Shown piece by piece: positions 6,696 through 12,540 of a stretch of 12,629 bases of DNA. A program made the position numbers and the translations under genes. This DNA comes from an uncultured Clostridia bacterium. Its GTDB lineage: Bacteria; Bacillota; Clostridia; Christensenellales; Aristaeellaceae. Each line of letters begins with the position of its first letter. Position 1 is the first letter of the stretch. Location: the NCBI GenBank assembly GCA_934636425.1, contig CAKUAV010000088.1, forward strand, positions 1 to 12,629. The letters run 5' to 3'. Below the pieces are notes generated by a model. That model was not told the DNA's origin and searched no databases. It saw only the letters and a program-made list of their open reading frames with translations.

Positions 6696-6730
6696 GACCT
6701 GCCTGACTCTGACCTATGGTCAGGCAGGTC
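6696..6730. repeat. 12-bp hairpin repeat, unit 3
   Basis: GACCTGCCTGAC (6696-6707) / GTCAGGCAGGTC (6719-6730) form a perfect 12-bp stem with the 11-nt loop TCTGACCTATG, then GTGTTGTATTG. Relative to unit 1, stem positions 5, 9 and 11 differ and each change is matched by the complementary change in the other arm, so pairing is preserved. Confidence 0.8.
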
Positions 6731-6758
6731 GTGTTGTATTGCGCGGCAGCAAGTGGAA

Positions 6759-6816
6759 GCCGGCACTGCCGGCCGGGTTGCGTGCGCGAAGCGGTGTGCG
6801 TGCAGGCTCAGCCTGC
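6759..6816. repeat. Hairpin, second 25-bp repeat copy, and hairpin over the lactonase stop
   Basis: Hairpin GCCGGC ACT GCCGGC (6759-6773) is followed by the second copy of the 25-bp repeat (6774-6798). Next comes hairpin GCAGGC (6802-6807) TCA (6808-6810) GCCTGC (6811-6816). The loop TCA is exactly the stop codon (TGA on the minus strand) of the lactonase gene, so the repeat array runs into the end of that gene. Confidence 0.75.
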
Positions 6817-7821
6817 CGGGCAGATGCAGACGGCGCCGCCTACGGGGAGCGGTTCGCCGATCTGGCGGACGGCGTCGCCCGAGGGGTCGAGCAGACGGAC
6901 GTCGCCGCTCTCCTGATTGGCCACGAGTATGCGGCCGTCGTCCAGCACGACGAAATCGCGCGGGAAATCGCCGAACACGGTGAATATGCGCGCGCGCTCC
7001 AGCAGGCCGTTCTCCAGCAGCCTGTACTCGGCGATGCTGTTGTGGCCGCGGTTGGAGACATAGAGCCTGTCCTTGAAGATGCGAATCGCCGCCACGGTGT
7101 TCTCGCCCTGCCAGTCCTCAGGCAGCGTGGAGAGCGTCTGCTCCAGCTTCCAGCCCGATTCGGCGCGGCGGAAGGCGCTCACAGCGCCGCCCAGCTCGTG
7201 CGCCACATACATCATGTCGTCCTTGAATATCAGATGGCGCGGACCCAGCCCGGCGGGCACGTCCACGCGCTCATCCAGCGTCAGAAGGCCCGTTTCCGGA
7301 TCGGCGCGATAGATCATCACCGCGTCGATGCCCAGATCGACCGCGTAGAGCCGGCCGTCCTCGGGATGGAAGGCGACGAAATGCACATGCGCGCGCTCCT
7401 GCCGCTTCTCGTTGGGGCCGTGGCCTTCATGCTCGATCAGCTGAATGCGGGGAAGCACACGGCCGTTCTCGACCGGGAACACGCTCAGCGAGCCGCTCAT
7501 GTAGTTGGCCGCGTAGAGGAAGCGCTCGGCATTGTCCAGCGTTAGATGGCAGGTCGCCGTGCCGCCGGTCGAGTGCATGCCGGTGAAGCGCAGATCGCCG
7601 CCGGACACGTCGTAGGTCGCGATGGAGCCGGTGCTCTCGCCGTCGCAGGACGTGCCCGAGGTGGCGTAGAGCGTCTTTTTGTCGCGGGAGAGAATGACGT
7701 AGGTGGGGTCGTTCACGCACACGTCGCCCTTGCAGAGGAAGCGCAGCGCGTCGCCCTCCAATTCGCACAGGCACACGCCCGGGCCGCCCAGTCTCGTGTA
7801 ATCGCCGACATAGAATTTCAT
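6808..7821 (-). CDS. Lactonase, seven-bladed beta-propeller family (PF10282, Pgl-like)
   Basis: Cytoplasmic protein of 337 residues without a signal peptide. The repeated blade pattern and family motifs are clear: MKFYVGDYT start, HVHFVAFHPEDGRLYAVDLG, GLGPRHLIFKDDMMYVAHEL, VSNRGHNSIAEY and FPRDFVVLDDGRILVANQES. This family includes YbhE-type 6-phosphogluconolactonases and cyclic-muconate enzymes; members open sugar lactones to acids. The exact lactone cannot be named. GGAGGA, 8 nt before the ATG at 7821, supports the start. It is the second gene of a minus-strand operon, 42 nt after the UxuA-like gene, which would act on an aldonate such as a lactonase makes. The last codons and the stop lie in a hairpin of the neighbouring repeat array, so the C-terminus (CICPAG) may have been altered by it. 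No clear terminator follows. Confidence 0.9.
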   Translation of the reverse strand: MKFYVGDYTRLGGPGVCLCELEGDALRFLCKGDVCVNDPTYVILSRDKKTLYATSGTSCDGESTGSIATYDVSGGDLRFTGMHSTGGTATCHLTLDNAERFLYAANYMSGSLSVFPVENGRVLPRIQLIEHEGHGPNEKRQERAHVHFVAFHPEDGRLYAVDLGIDAVMIYRADPETGLLTLDERVDVPAGLGPRHLIFKDDMMYVAHELGGAVSAFRRAESGWKLEQTLSTLPEDWQGENTVAAIRIFKDRLYVSNRGHNSIAEYRLLENGLLERARIFTVFGDFPRDFVVLDDGRILVANQESGDVRLLDPSGDAVRQIGEPLPVGGAVCICPAG

Positions 7822-7863
7822 GATGAATTCCTCCGTTTTCTATAAGATCAGACAAGAAATACG

Positions 7864-8826
7864 TTATTCGAACGCATAGCCCGACGCGTCCAGCAGACCC
7901 TTCAGATAGCCGATGGCGTACAGCCGCCCCATATTCGCATAGCCGGGAACATCGGCGCGCTCGCCCGCCATGGTGGGCACATGATCCACGCGGATCGGCC
8001 CGCGATAGCCCCACGCCTGATAGGTGCGCACGGCGCGCGCCATGTCGGTCATGCCGTCGTCGTGGAAGCACTCGTGGAAATCCTCGCGCGTGCCGGATAC
8101 GTCGCGGAAGTGGACGAAGAACAGCTTGTCCTGCCGCGCAAAATGCCGGATGGCCTCGCACACGTCCTCGCCCATGGCCGCATAGCAGCCCTGACACAGC
8201 GTCACGCCCATATAGTCGCTCTCGACAATATGTACCGCACGGTCGATCGCGTCCAGACTGGTCAGTATGCGCGAGACATTGCACAGCCGCGGCACGGGCG
8301 GATCGTCCGGATGCAGCGCCAGACGCACGCCGCTCTCCTCGCACACCGGCAGAATTTCGCGCAGGAAGCGCTCGAGATTGAGCCAGAGCTGCTCCTCGGT
8401 GATCGAAAAATCATCCTTCGGCGCGAAATCGGCCATTGAGAACGCCGTGCCCAGCGCGCCGCCGCGCAGGGGATAGTTGCTGCGGGTGCGATGCCAGCCG
8501 ATGTGCGCCATAAAGTTCACGCACAGCGTGGGAATGCGCATCGCGCCCATGCAGCGCACGACCGCCTTGGCGCGCTCGATCGCCTCGTCCGCGTCCGGCG
8601 CGCCGCATTTGATCGATTCGTAAATCGACGCGGGCATCGGCTCCACAACGATGGGACGCAGCCCCAGCGCTTCAAAGCGATGGCAATAGCTCTTCCAGTG
8701 CGACAGATCGGACGGATCAAACGCGCCGTCCTCGGGCAGGCGAATCACGGCGTGATTGACGCCCAGCTGCTTCGCCCAGCGCGCCATCAGATCGTCCCGC
8801 TGCGTCAGATAGTCGGTAAGAATCAT
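7864..8826 (-). CDS. UxuA/mannonate dehydratase-like TIM-barrel enzyme
   Basis: About 320 residues from the chosen start (MILTDYL). Motifs resemble the UxuA family: LCVNFMAHIGWHRT, LALHPDDPPVPR, VTLCQG, FFVHFRDVSGT and RVDHVPTMAGE, ending AIGYLKGLL. H172, C211, H239 and D281 stand at the places of the His-Cys-His-Asp metal site of mannonate dehydratase. Family reaction: dehydration of D-mannonate to 2-keto-3-deoxygluconate. This is a shorter, divergent subgroup (UxuA proteins are often 350-390 residues), so another sugar acid, or even isomerase activity, is possible. Start choice: the frame opens at ATG 8865, but that codon lies inside a consensus -10 box and would not be in the mRNA. ATGs at 8847, 8844 and 8826 remain; 8826 gives the family-like beginning but has only a weak ribosome site. 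First gene of the operon with the lactonase. Confidence 0.85.
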   Translation of the reverse strand: MILTDYLTQRDDLMARWAKQLGVNHAVIRLPEDGAFDPSDLSHWKSYCHRFEALGLRPIVVEPMPASIYESIKCGAPDADEAIERAKAVVRCMGAMRIPTLCVNFMAHIGWHRTRSNYPLRGGALGTAFSMADFAPKDDFSITEEQLWLNLERFLREILPVCEESGVRLALHPDDPPVPRLCNVSRILTSLDAIDRAVHIVESDYMGVTLCQGCYAAMGEDVCEAIRHFARQDKLFFVHFRDVSGTREDFHECFHDDGMTDMARAVRTYQAWGYRGPIRVDHVPTMAGERADVPGYANMGRLYAIGYLKGLLDASGYAFE

Positions 8827-8863
8827 GTGCGTCATCTCGCTCATCATATTAAATACCGCCTTC

Positions 8864-8892
8864 ATGATAACATTGCGCCGCCTTCATGTCAA
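8864..8892 (-). promoter_or_regulatory. Consensus promoter of the UxuA-like / lactonase operon
   Basis: On the minus strand TTGACA (8892-8887), a 17-nt spacer and TATCAT (8869-8864) form a near-ideal sigma-A promoter, with TG one base before the -10 (extended -10). Predicted start is near 8857. The first ATG of the open frame (8865-8863) overlaps the -10. Confidence 0.8.
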
Positions 8893-8968
8893 GAAAAAAC
8901 GACAGCGAGAGAGCCCATTGCCGCGCATAACAGATATTTTTCGAAATTATCCATACAAACCGGAGAAT

Positions 8969-8992
8969 TTTTGGAACGAGCTCTTTTCAAAA
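8969..8992. promoter_or_regulatory. 24-bp palindromic operator candidate in the divergent control region
   Basis: Arms TTTTGGAAC (8969-8977) and TTTTCAAAA (8984-8992) flank the centre GAGCTC (8978-8983). Ten of twelve positions pair across the dyad. The right arm covers the predicted -35 of the GRE promoter, a position expected for a repressor. The regulator gene is not in the window. Confidence 0.55.
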
Positions 8993-9011
8993 CGAAGAAA
9001 TGTGGTATAAT
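8984..9011 (+). promoter_or_regulatory. Promoter of the glycyl radical enzyme operon
   Basis: A perfect -10 TATAAT lies at 9006-9011, with TTTTCA (8984-8989, four of six matches) 16 nt upstream. Predicted start is near 9018, leaving a ~105-nt leader before the GTG at 9123. Confidence 0.7.
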
Positions 9012-9028
9012 ATGATCAGCGAGTATGA

Positions 9029-9067
9029 ACGATAACATTCCGATATGTGAAGGGGAATGTCGATCGT
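9029..9067 (+). promoter_or_regulatory. Inverted repeat in the leader of the glycyl radical enzyme mRNA
   Basis: ACGAT-A-ACATTCC (9029-9041) pairs with GGAATGT-CG-ATCGT (9054-9067): 7 + 5 bp with a small internal bulge around a 12-nt loop. Just after it, GGAACA occurs twice 11 bp apart (9070-9075, 9081-9086). It could be an mRNA hairpin or a DNA operator; there is no T-run, so a simple attenuator is not indicated. Confidence 0.4.
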
Positions 9068-9109
9068 CTGGAACAGTCCGGGAACACAATATGCTTCACA
9101 ATAGAAGAG

Positions 9110-9114
9110 AGGAG
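9110..9114 (+). promoter_or_regulatory. Ribosome binding site that sets the GTG start of the glycyl radical enzyme
   Basis: AGGAG, within a GAGAGGAG run, lies 8 nt before GTG 9123. A nearer ATG at 9118 is out of frame and only 3 nt from the site. Confidence 0.75.
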
Positions 9115-9122
9115 CGAATGCC

Positions 9123-11171
9123 GTGAACGAACGCATTCAGGCGCTGCGCAGGCTGATTGTGACCGATAAGGCGCATCACGCTTACCGCCGCGAAATGACC
9201 GTCGATCCGTCCGTATACCGCAAAAGAGAGCTCAGAGACTATCAGCGCATGGCGCTCAGGCTGAAAACCTTCCTTGAGAACGAGCAGCCCGTGATTCTGG
9301 AGGGCGAGAACATCGCCTTCACGCGCACGCTGCCCGATCTGCCCGTCGTGTTTACCGATGATGAATGGAAGAACATCACCGATAAGCACTATATCCACGA
9401 GCAGGGGCGCGTGTGCAATCTCTCCGCCGACTATGAAAAGATCATCGCCAAGGGGCTTAACGCCGTGCTGGCTGAGATCGACGCGCACGACACGCCCGAA
9501 AAGCACGATTATTACGAGGCCATGCGCATGAGCATACGCGCTGTGCTCGATTTCACCGCCCGCTATGCTGCGGCGGCGCGCGCGGCCGGCCGCGAGGACA
9601 TCGCCAAGGTGCTGGACAAGGTGCCCGCCCAGCCCGCCGAGACGCTGCGCGAGGCGCTCCAGTCGCTGCGCGCGCTGCACTTTAGCATGTGGTGCGAGGG
9701 CGATTATCACAACACGCTGGGGCGCTTCGACCAGTATATGTATCCCTACTATAAGCACGATATCGACGCGGGGCTGATCGACAATGACGGCGCGCTGGAG
9801 CTGATCGAGGAGTTCTTCCTCGCCTGCAATCGCGACAGCGATCTCTACACCGGCATGCAGCAGGGCGACAACGGCCAGTCGATGGTGCTCGCCGGCATGA
9901 AGCCGGACGGAAGCGACGGCTACAACGCGCTGACCGATCTGTGTCTCACAGCGTCATCGGAGCTTCTGGTGATCGACCCCAAGATCAACCTGCGCGTCAA
10001 TTCGAATACGCCGCTCTCGGTCTATGAGAAGGGCACGCGCCTGACCAGACTCGGCCTTGGCTTTCCGCAGTATGAAAACGACGACGTGGTGATTCCCGGC
10101 CTGATGAAGCTGGGCTATGAGGAGAAGGACGCGCGCAATTACGTCGTGGCCGCCTGCTGGGAGTTCATACTGCCCGGCGTGGGCATGGACATTCCCAACA
10201 TCGGCGCGCTGTCGTTTGCGGGCGTGGTGAACCGCGTCATCCGCGAGCAAATCAAGACCGCGAAGAGCATGGACGAACTGAAGGCCGCCGTGCGCAGGGC
10301 GATCTTTGAAGAGGTGCGCGCCATCGCCGCGACATTCCACGATCTCTATGTCACGCCCTCGCCGTATATGTCGATATTCTTCGACGGCTGCGTCGAGAAG
10401 GGGCGCGACATCGCCTATGGCAACAAGTACAACAACTACGGCCTGCACGGCACCGGACTGGCCACAGCCGCCGACTCTCTGGCTGCGGTCAATGAGATGA
10501 TATTTAACCGCCATATCGCGCCCGAGACGCTGATAGCCGCCATGGACGCGGACTTTAAGGGCTATGACGAAATGCACTATCAGCTCAAGAACGAGTGCCC
10601 CAAGATGGGCAATGACGACGATCGCGTCGACGAGCTGGCCACATTCCTGCTGGACGCGTTCGCCGATTCGCTCGAGGGCATGAAGAACGAGCGCGGCGGC
10701 ATCTACCGCGCGGGCACAGGTTCGGCCATGTACTACATCTGGCACGCCGCAAAGATCGGCGCGACGGCCGACGGGCGCACCGCCGAGGAGCCGCTGCCGG
10801 CCAACTATGCCCCGGCGCTCAACACCCGTCTGGACGGCCCGGCCTCGCTGATCCGCTCCTTCGCCAAGCCGCATCTGGGGCGCGTCGTCAACGGCGGCCC
10901 GCTGACCATAGAATTCCATGACAGCGTGTTCCGCGACGACGAGGCGATCACCAAGGTGGCGCAGTTCGTGCGCTATTTCATACAGCACGGCGGCCATCAG
11001 CTGCAGCTCAACACGGTCAACCGCGAGCGCATGCTGGACGCGCAGAAGCATCCGGAGAACTATAAGAACCTGATCGTCCGCGTATGGGGCTGGAGCGGAT
11101 ACTTTGTGGAGCTCGACAAGTGCTATCAGGATCACATCATACAGCGCGTTGAGCTGATGATCGGCGCATGA
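9123..11171 (+). CDS. Glycyl radical enzyme (PFL-like), compact, substrate unknown
   Basis: Anaerobic radical enzyme of 682 residues. The family stores a radical on a C-terminal glycine, passes it to an active-site cysteine and then activates the substrate. Visible family features: LGRFDQYMYPYY, the candidate active cysteine C345 in AACWEF with E347 two residues on, GNDDDRVDELAT, GATADGRTAEEPL, HQLQLNTVNRERMLDAQ, and the glycyl site RVWGWSGYF with G656, 26 residues from the end. The Cys-x-Glu arrangement is that of GRE eliminases, dehydratases and decarboxylases, not the Cys-Cys of pyruvate formate-lyase. It is about 80-150 residues shorter than well-known members, and RVWGW replaces the usual RVAGY/RVSGY. 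The activase gene overlaps its stop (ATGA). The divergent UxuA-like and lactonase genes suggest a sugar-acid-related substrate; this is inference. Automatic naming as formate acetyltransferase would be misleading. Confidence 0.92.
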   Translation: MNERIQALRRLIVTDKAHHAYRREMTVDPSVYRKRELRDYQRMALRLKTFLENEQPVILEGENIAFTRTLPDLPVVFTDDEWKNITDKHYIHEQGRVCNLSADYEKIIAKGLNAVLAEIDAHDTPEKHDYYEAMRMSIRAVLDFTARYAAAARAAGREDIAKVLDKVPAQPAETLREALQSLRALHFSMWCEGDYHNTLGRFDQYMYPYYKHDIDAGLIDNDGALELIEEFFLACNRDSDLYTGMQQGDNGQSMVLAGMKPDGSDGYNALTDLCLTASSELLVIDPKINLRVNSNTPLSVYEKGTRLTRLGLGFPQYENDDVVIPGLMKLGYEEKDARNYVVAACWEFILPGVGMDIPNIGALSFAGVVNRVIREQIKTAKSMDELKAAVRRAIFEEVRAIAATFHDLYVTPSPYMSIFFDGCVEKGRDIAYGNKYNNYGLHGTGLATAADSLAAVNEMIFNRHIAPETLIAAMDADFKGYDEMHYQLKNECPKMGNDDDRVDELATFLLDAFADSLEGMKNERGGIYRAGTGSAMYYIWHAAKIGATADGRTAEEPLPANYAPALNTRLDGPASLIRSFAKPHLGRVVNGGPLTIEFHDSVFRDDEAITKVAQFVRYFIQHGGHQLQLNTVNRERMLDAQKHPENYKNLIVRVWGWSGYFVELDKCYQDHIIQRVELMIGA

Positions 11172-12016
11172 GCAGCGGCACTGTATTCGATATCAAGGAA
11201 TTCGCCGTGTTCGACGGCCCCGGCATCCGCACGACCGTGTTCATGAAGGGCTGTCCGCTGCGCTGCCAGTGGTGCCACAATCCCGAGGGGCTCTCGCCCG
11301 AGCCGCAGCTGACCGTCAGCCCGGCGCGCTGCACCCATTGCGGCGAATGCATGAAGCACTGTCCCCATCCCGATCACTGCACGGCGTGCGGCGCGTGCCT
11401 GCCGTACTGCCCGTATGGCCTGAGGCGCATCGCGGGCACGCGCATGGAATCAGAGGCGCTGGCGCAGCGCCTGCTCAAGGGGCGCAGCCTGTTCGAGGAG
11501 AGCGGCGGCGGCGTGACGTTTTCCGGCGGCGAGCCGCTGATGCAGTGGCCGTTCGTGAAGGACGCGATCGCGCATCTTCAGGGCGTTCACTGCGCCGTGG
11601 AGACCAGCGGCTTTGTGAGCGACGCGGTGTTCGGCGAGGTCATGGATACGTTCGACCTCATCATGATGGACATAAAGCTGACCGATCCCGCGCGGCACAA
11701 GCACTTCACCGGCGTGGACAACGCGCCGATACTGCGCCATGCCGATATGCTGCGGGAGGGGAATACGCCGTTCATCATCCGCATGCCGCTCATCCCCGGC
11801 GTGAACGACGAACCGGCTCATTTCGAGGCGGTCGCCGCGCGCATTGAGGGGGCGAGGGCGCTCCAGCGCGTGGAATTTTTGCCCTATCACAAGACGGCGG
11901 GCGCGAAATACTCGCTCGTGGGCATGAAATACAGTCCCGAGTTTGACGTAAACCGCCCCGTGCAGATCGACCCCGAGCCGTTCAATAAGCGCGGCATACC
12001 GGTCGTGACGCTGTAA
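11168..12016 (+). CDS. Glycyl radical enzyme activating enzyme (radical SAM)
   Basis: Radical-SAM enzyme of 282 residues that cleaves S-adenosylmethionine and takes a hydrogen from the glycine (G656) of the partner enzyme. The SAM-cluster motif C29-x3-C33-x2-C36 (GCPLRCQWCHNPEG) is followed by a two-cluster ferredoxin-like insert: C55/C58/C61/C65 and C71/C74/C77/C81, each ending in CP. VTFSGGEPLMQ carries the GGE SAM-binding motif. The insert is typical of activases for dehydratase and decarboxylase GREs and is absent from the simple PFL activase, which agrees with the Cys-x-Glu active site of the partner. The N-terminus FDIKEFAVFDGPGIRTTVF is standard. ATG 11168 overlaps the upstream stop by 4 nt. 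A terminator follows 9 nt after the stop. Confidence 0.94.
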   Translation: MSSGTVFDIKEFAVFDGPGIRTTVFMKGCPLRCQWCHNPEGLSPEPQLTVSPARCTHCGECMKHCPHPDHCTACGACLPYCPYGLRRIAGTRMESEALAQRLLKGRSLFEESGGGVTFSGGEPLMQWPFVKDAIAHLQGVHCAVETSGFVSDAVFGEVMDTFDLIMMDIKLTDPARHKHFTGVDNAPILRHADMLREGNTPFIIRMPLIPGVNDEPAHFEAVAARIEGARALQRVEFLPYHKTAGAKYSLVGMKYSPEFDVNRPVQIDPEPFNKRGIPVVTL

Positions 12017-12025
12017 GACACATAA

Positions 12026-12069
12026 CGCCCTTTCGAAGCCGAGATTGCGGTTTCGGAAGGGCGCTTTTT
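12026..12069 (+). terminator. Rho-independent terminator of the glycyl radical enzyme operon
   Basis: CGCCCTTTCGAA (12026-12037) / TTCGGAAGGGCG (12052-12063) form a 12-bp stem with one T-G wobble, followed by CTTTTT (12064-12069). Confidence 0.9.
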
Positions 12070-12158
12070 GCGCGCCGCAGTCAGTGCTGCCGCACAACGC
12101 GCGGTAAAAATCATTTGGATTGCTTCTTTCATGCGGTCGTGTATTCTTTGCACATAAG

Positions 12159-12184
12159 AAAACCGCCTTGCTTGCGCTTGGCGG
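12159..12184 (-). terminator. Probable terminator of the 52-residue small gene
   Basis: Read on the minus strand, CCGCC (12184-12180) and GGCGG (12167-12163) pair, with an inner GC/GC pair and a short loop, and TTTTCTT follows. It lies 16 nt beyond the stop of the small gene. Confidence 0.65.
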
Positions 12185-12199
12185 CTATGAAAAAGCAGT

Positions 12200-12358
12200 C
12201 TATGATTCCGTAACCTCAAAATTTTCCGGCGAAAATAAATAATCTTCGTCGAGTTCTGTCATGATACGATACCAGCCTTTTTCAATACTCATGACTTCGT
12301 ATTCCTTATCGGGCGAAAAGACCAAATCATTAGGCTTCCCTATATATCTAACCTTCAT
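12200..12358 (-). CDS. Small hypothetical protein, 52 residues
   Basis: The protein starts MKVRYIGKPNDLVFSPDKEY and ends with DYLFSPENFEVTES. It resembles, from memory only, short Firmicute proteins of unknown function that begin MKVKYIG and contain WYRI and DYLYPPE-like motifs; an SH3-like small beta barrel is a guess. The open frame extends upstream to 12484, but that extension is low-complexity and unlike the family, so the start is put at ATG 12358, with AGAGG about 10 nt upstream. It has no signal peptide or membrane segment. It is visibly AT-richer than all neighbours and uses codons such as TTA, AGA and AAT, which suggests a separate origin or relaxed codon selection. It stands alone between two terminators. 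Confidence 0.7.
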   Translation of the reverse strand: MKVRYIGKPNDLVFSPDKEYEVMSIEKGWYRIMTELDEDYLFSPENFEVTES

Positions 12359-12483
12359 CTTCAATCGACCTCTTGACGATATTTCCATACCTGAACCAAT
12401 GGATTCCTGCTTTATGCCACTCGCTTTAGCCGGCGCGGCAATGTGTTGTTGAGCCGATGATGATGCAGCGCAGTATAAGCGCA

Positions 12484-12526
12484 AAGCGTCTCCCCGAACG
12501 CCGCGCTTGCAGCCGGAGAGACGCTT
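12484..12526 (-). terminator. Terminator between the small gene and the hydrolase
   Basis: AAGCGTCTC (12484-12492) / GAGACGCTT (12518-12526) form a 9-bp stem. On the minus strand it lies 14 nt after the hydrolase stop and is followed by only a short T-run (CTTTGCG), so it is probable rather than certain. Confidence 0.55.
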
Positions 12527-12540
12527 TTATGATGCGCTGG

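Noticed and set aside
6500..6730. 12-bp hairpins as ordinary terminators of the lactonase operon
   Set aside because: They lie 78 or more bases beyond the stop, and neither strand has a proper T-run after the stem; their paired substitutions and repetition fit a repeat element better. A weak role cannot be excluded.
5369..6807. Insertion sequence or transposase remnant
   Set aside because: No frame shows a transposase motif, and I found no terminal inverted repeats with flanking target duplications around the whole block.
9954..11135. 393-codon minus-strand frame opposite the glycyl radical enzyme
   Set aside because: Shadow of a gene with complete family motifs.
9123..11171. Pyruvate formate-lyase (pflB)
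   Set aside because: The active site shows Cys-Trp-Glu, not Cys-Cys, the protein is shorter, and the activase has the two-cluster insert absent from the PFL activase.
12359..12484. N-terminal extension of the small protein to 94 residues
   Set aside because: The extra 42 residues are low-complexity, reach into the neighbouring terminator hairpin and lack a ribosome site.
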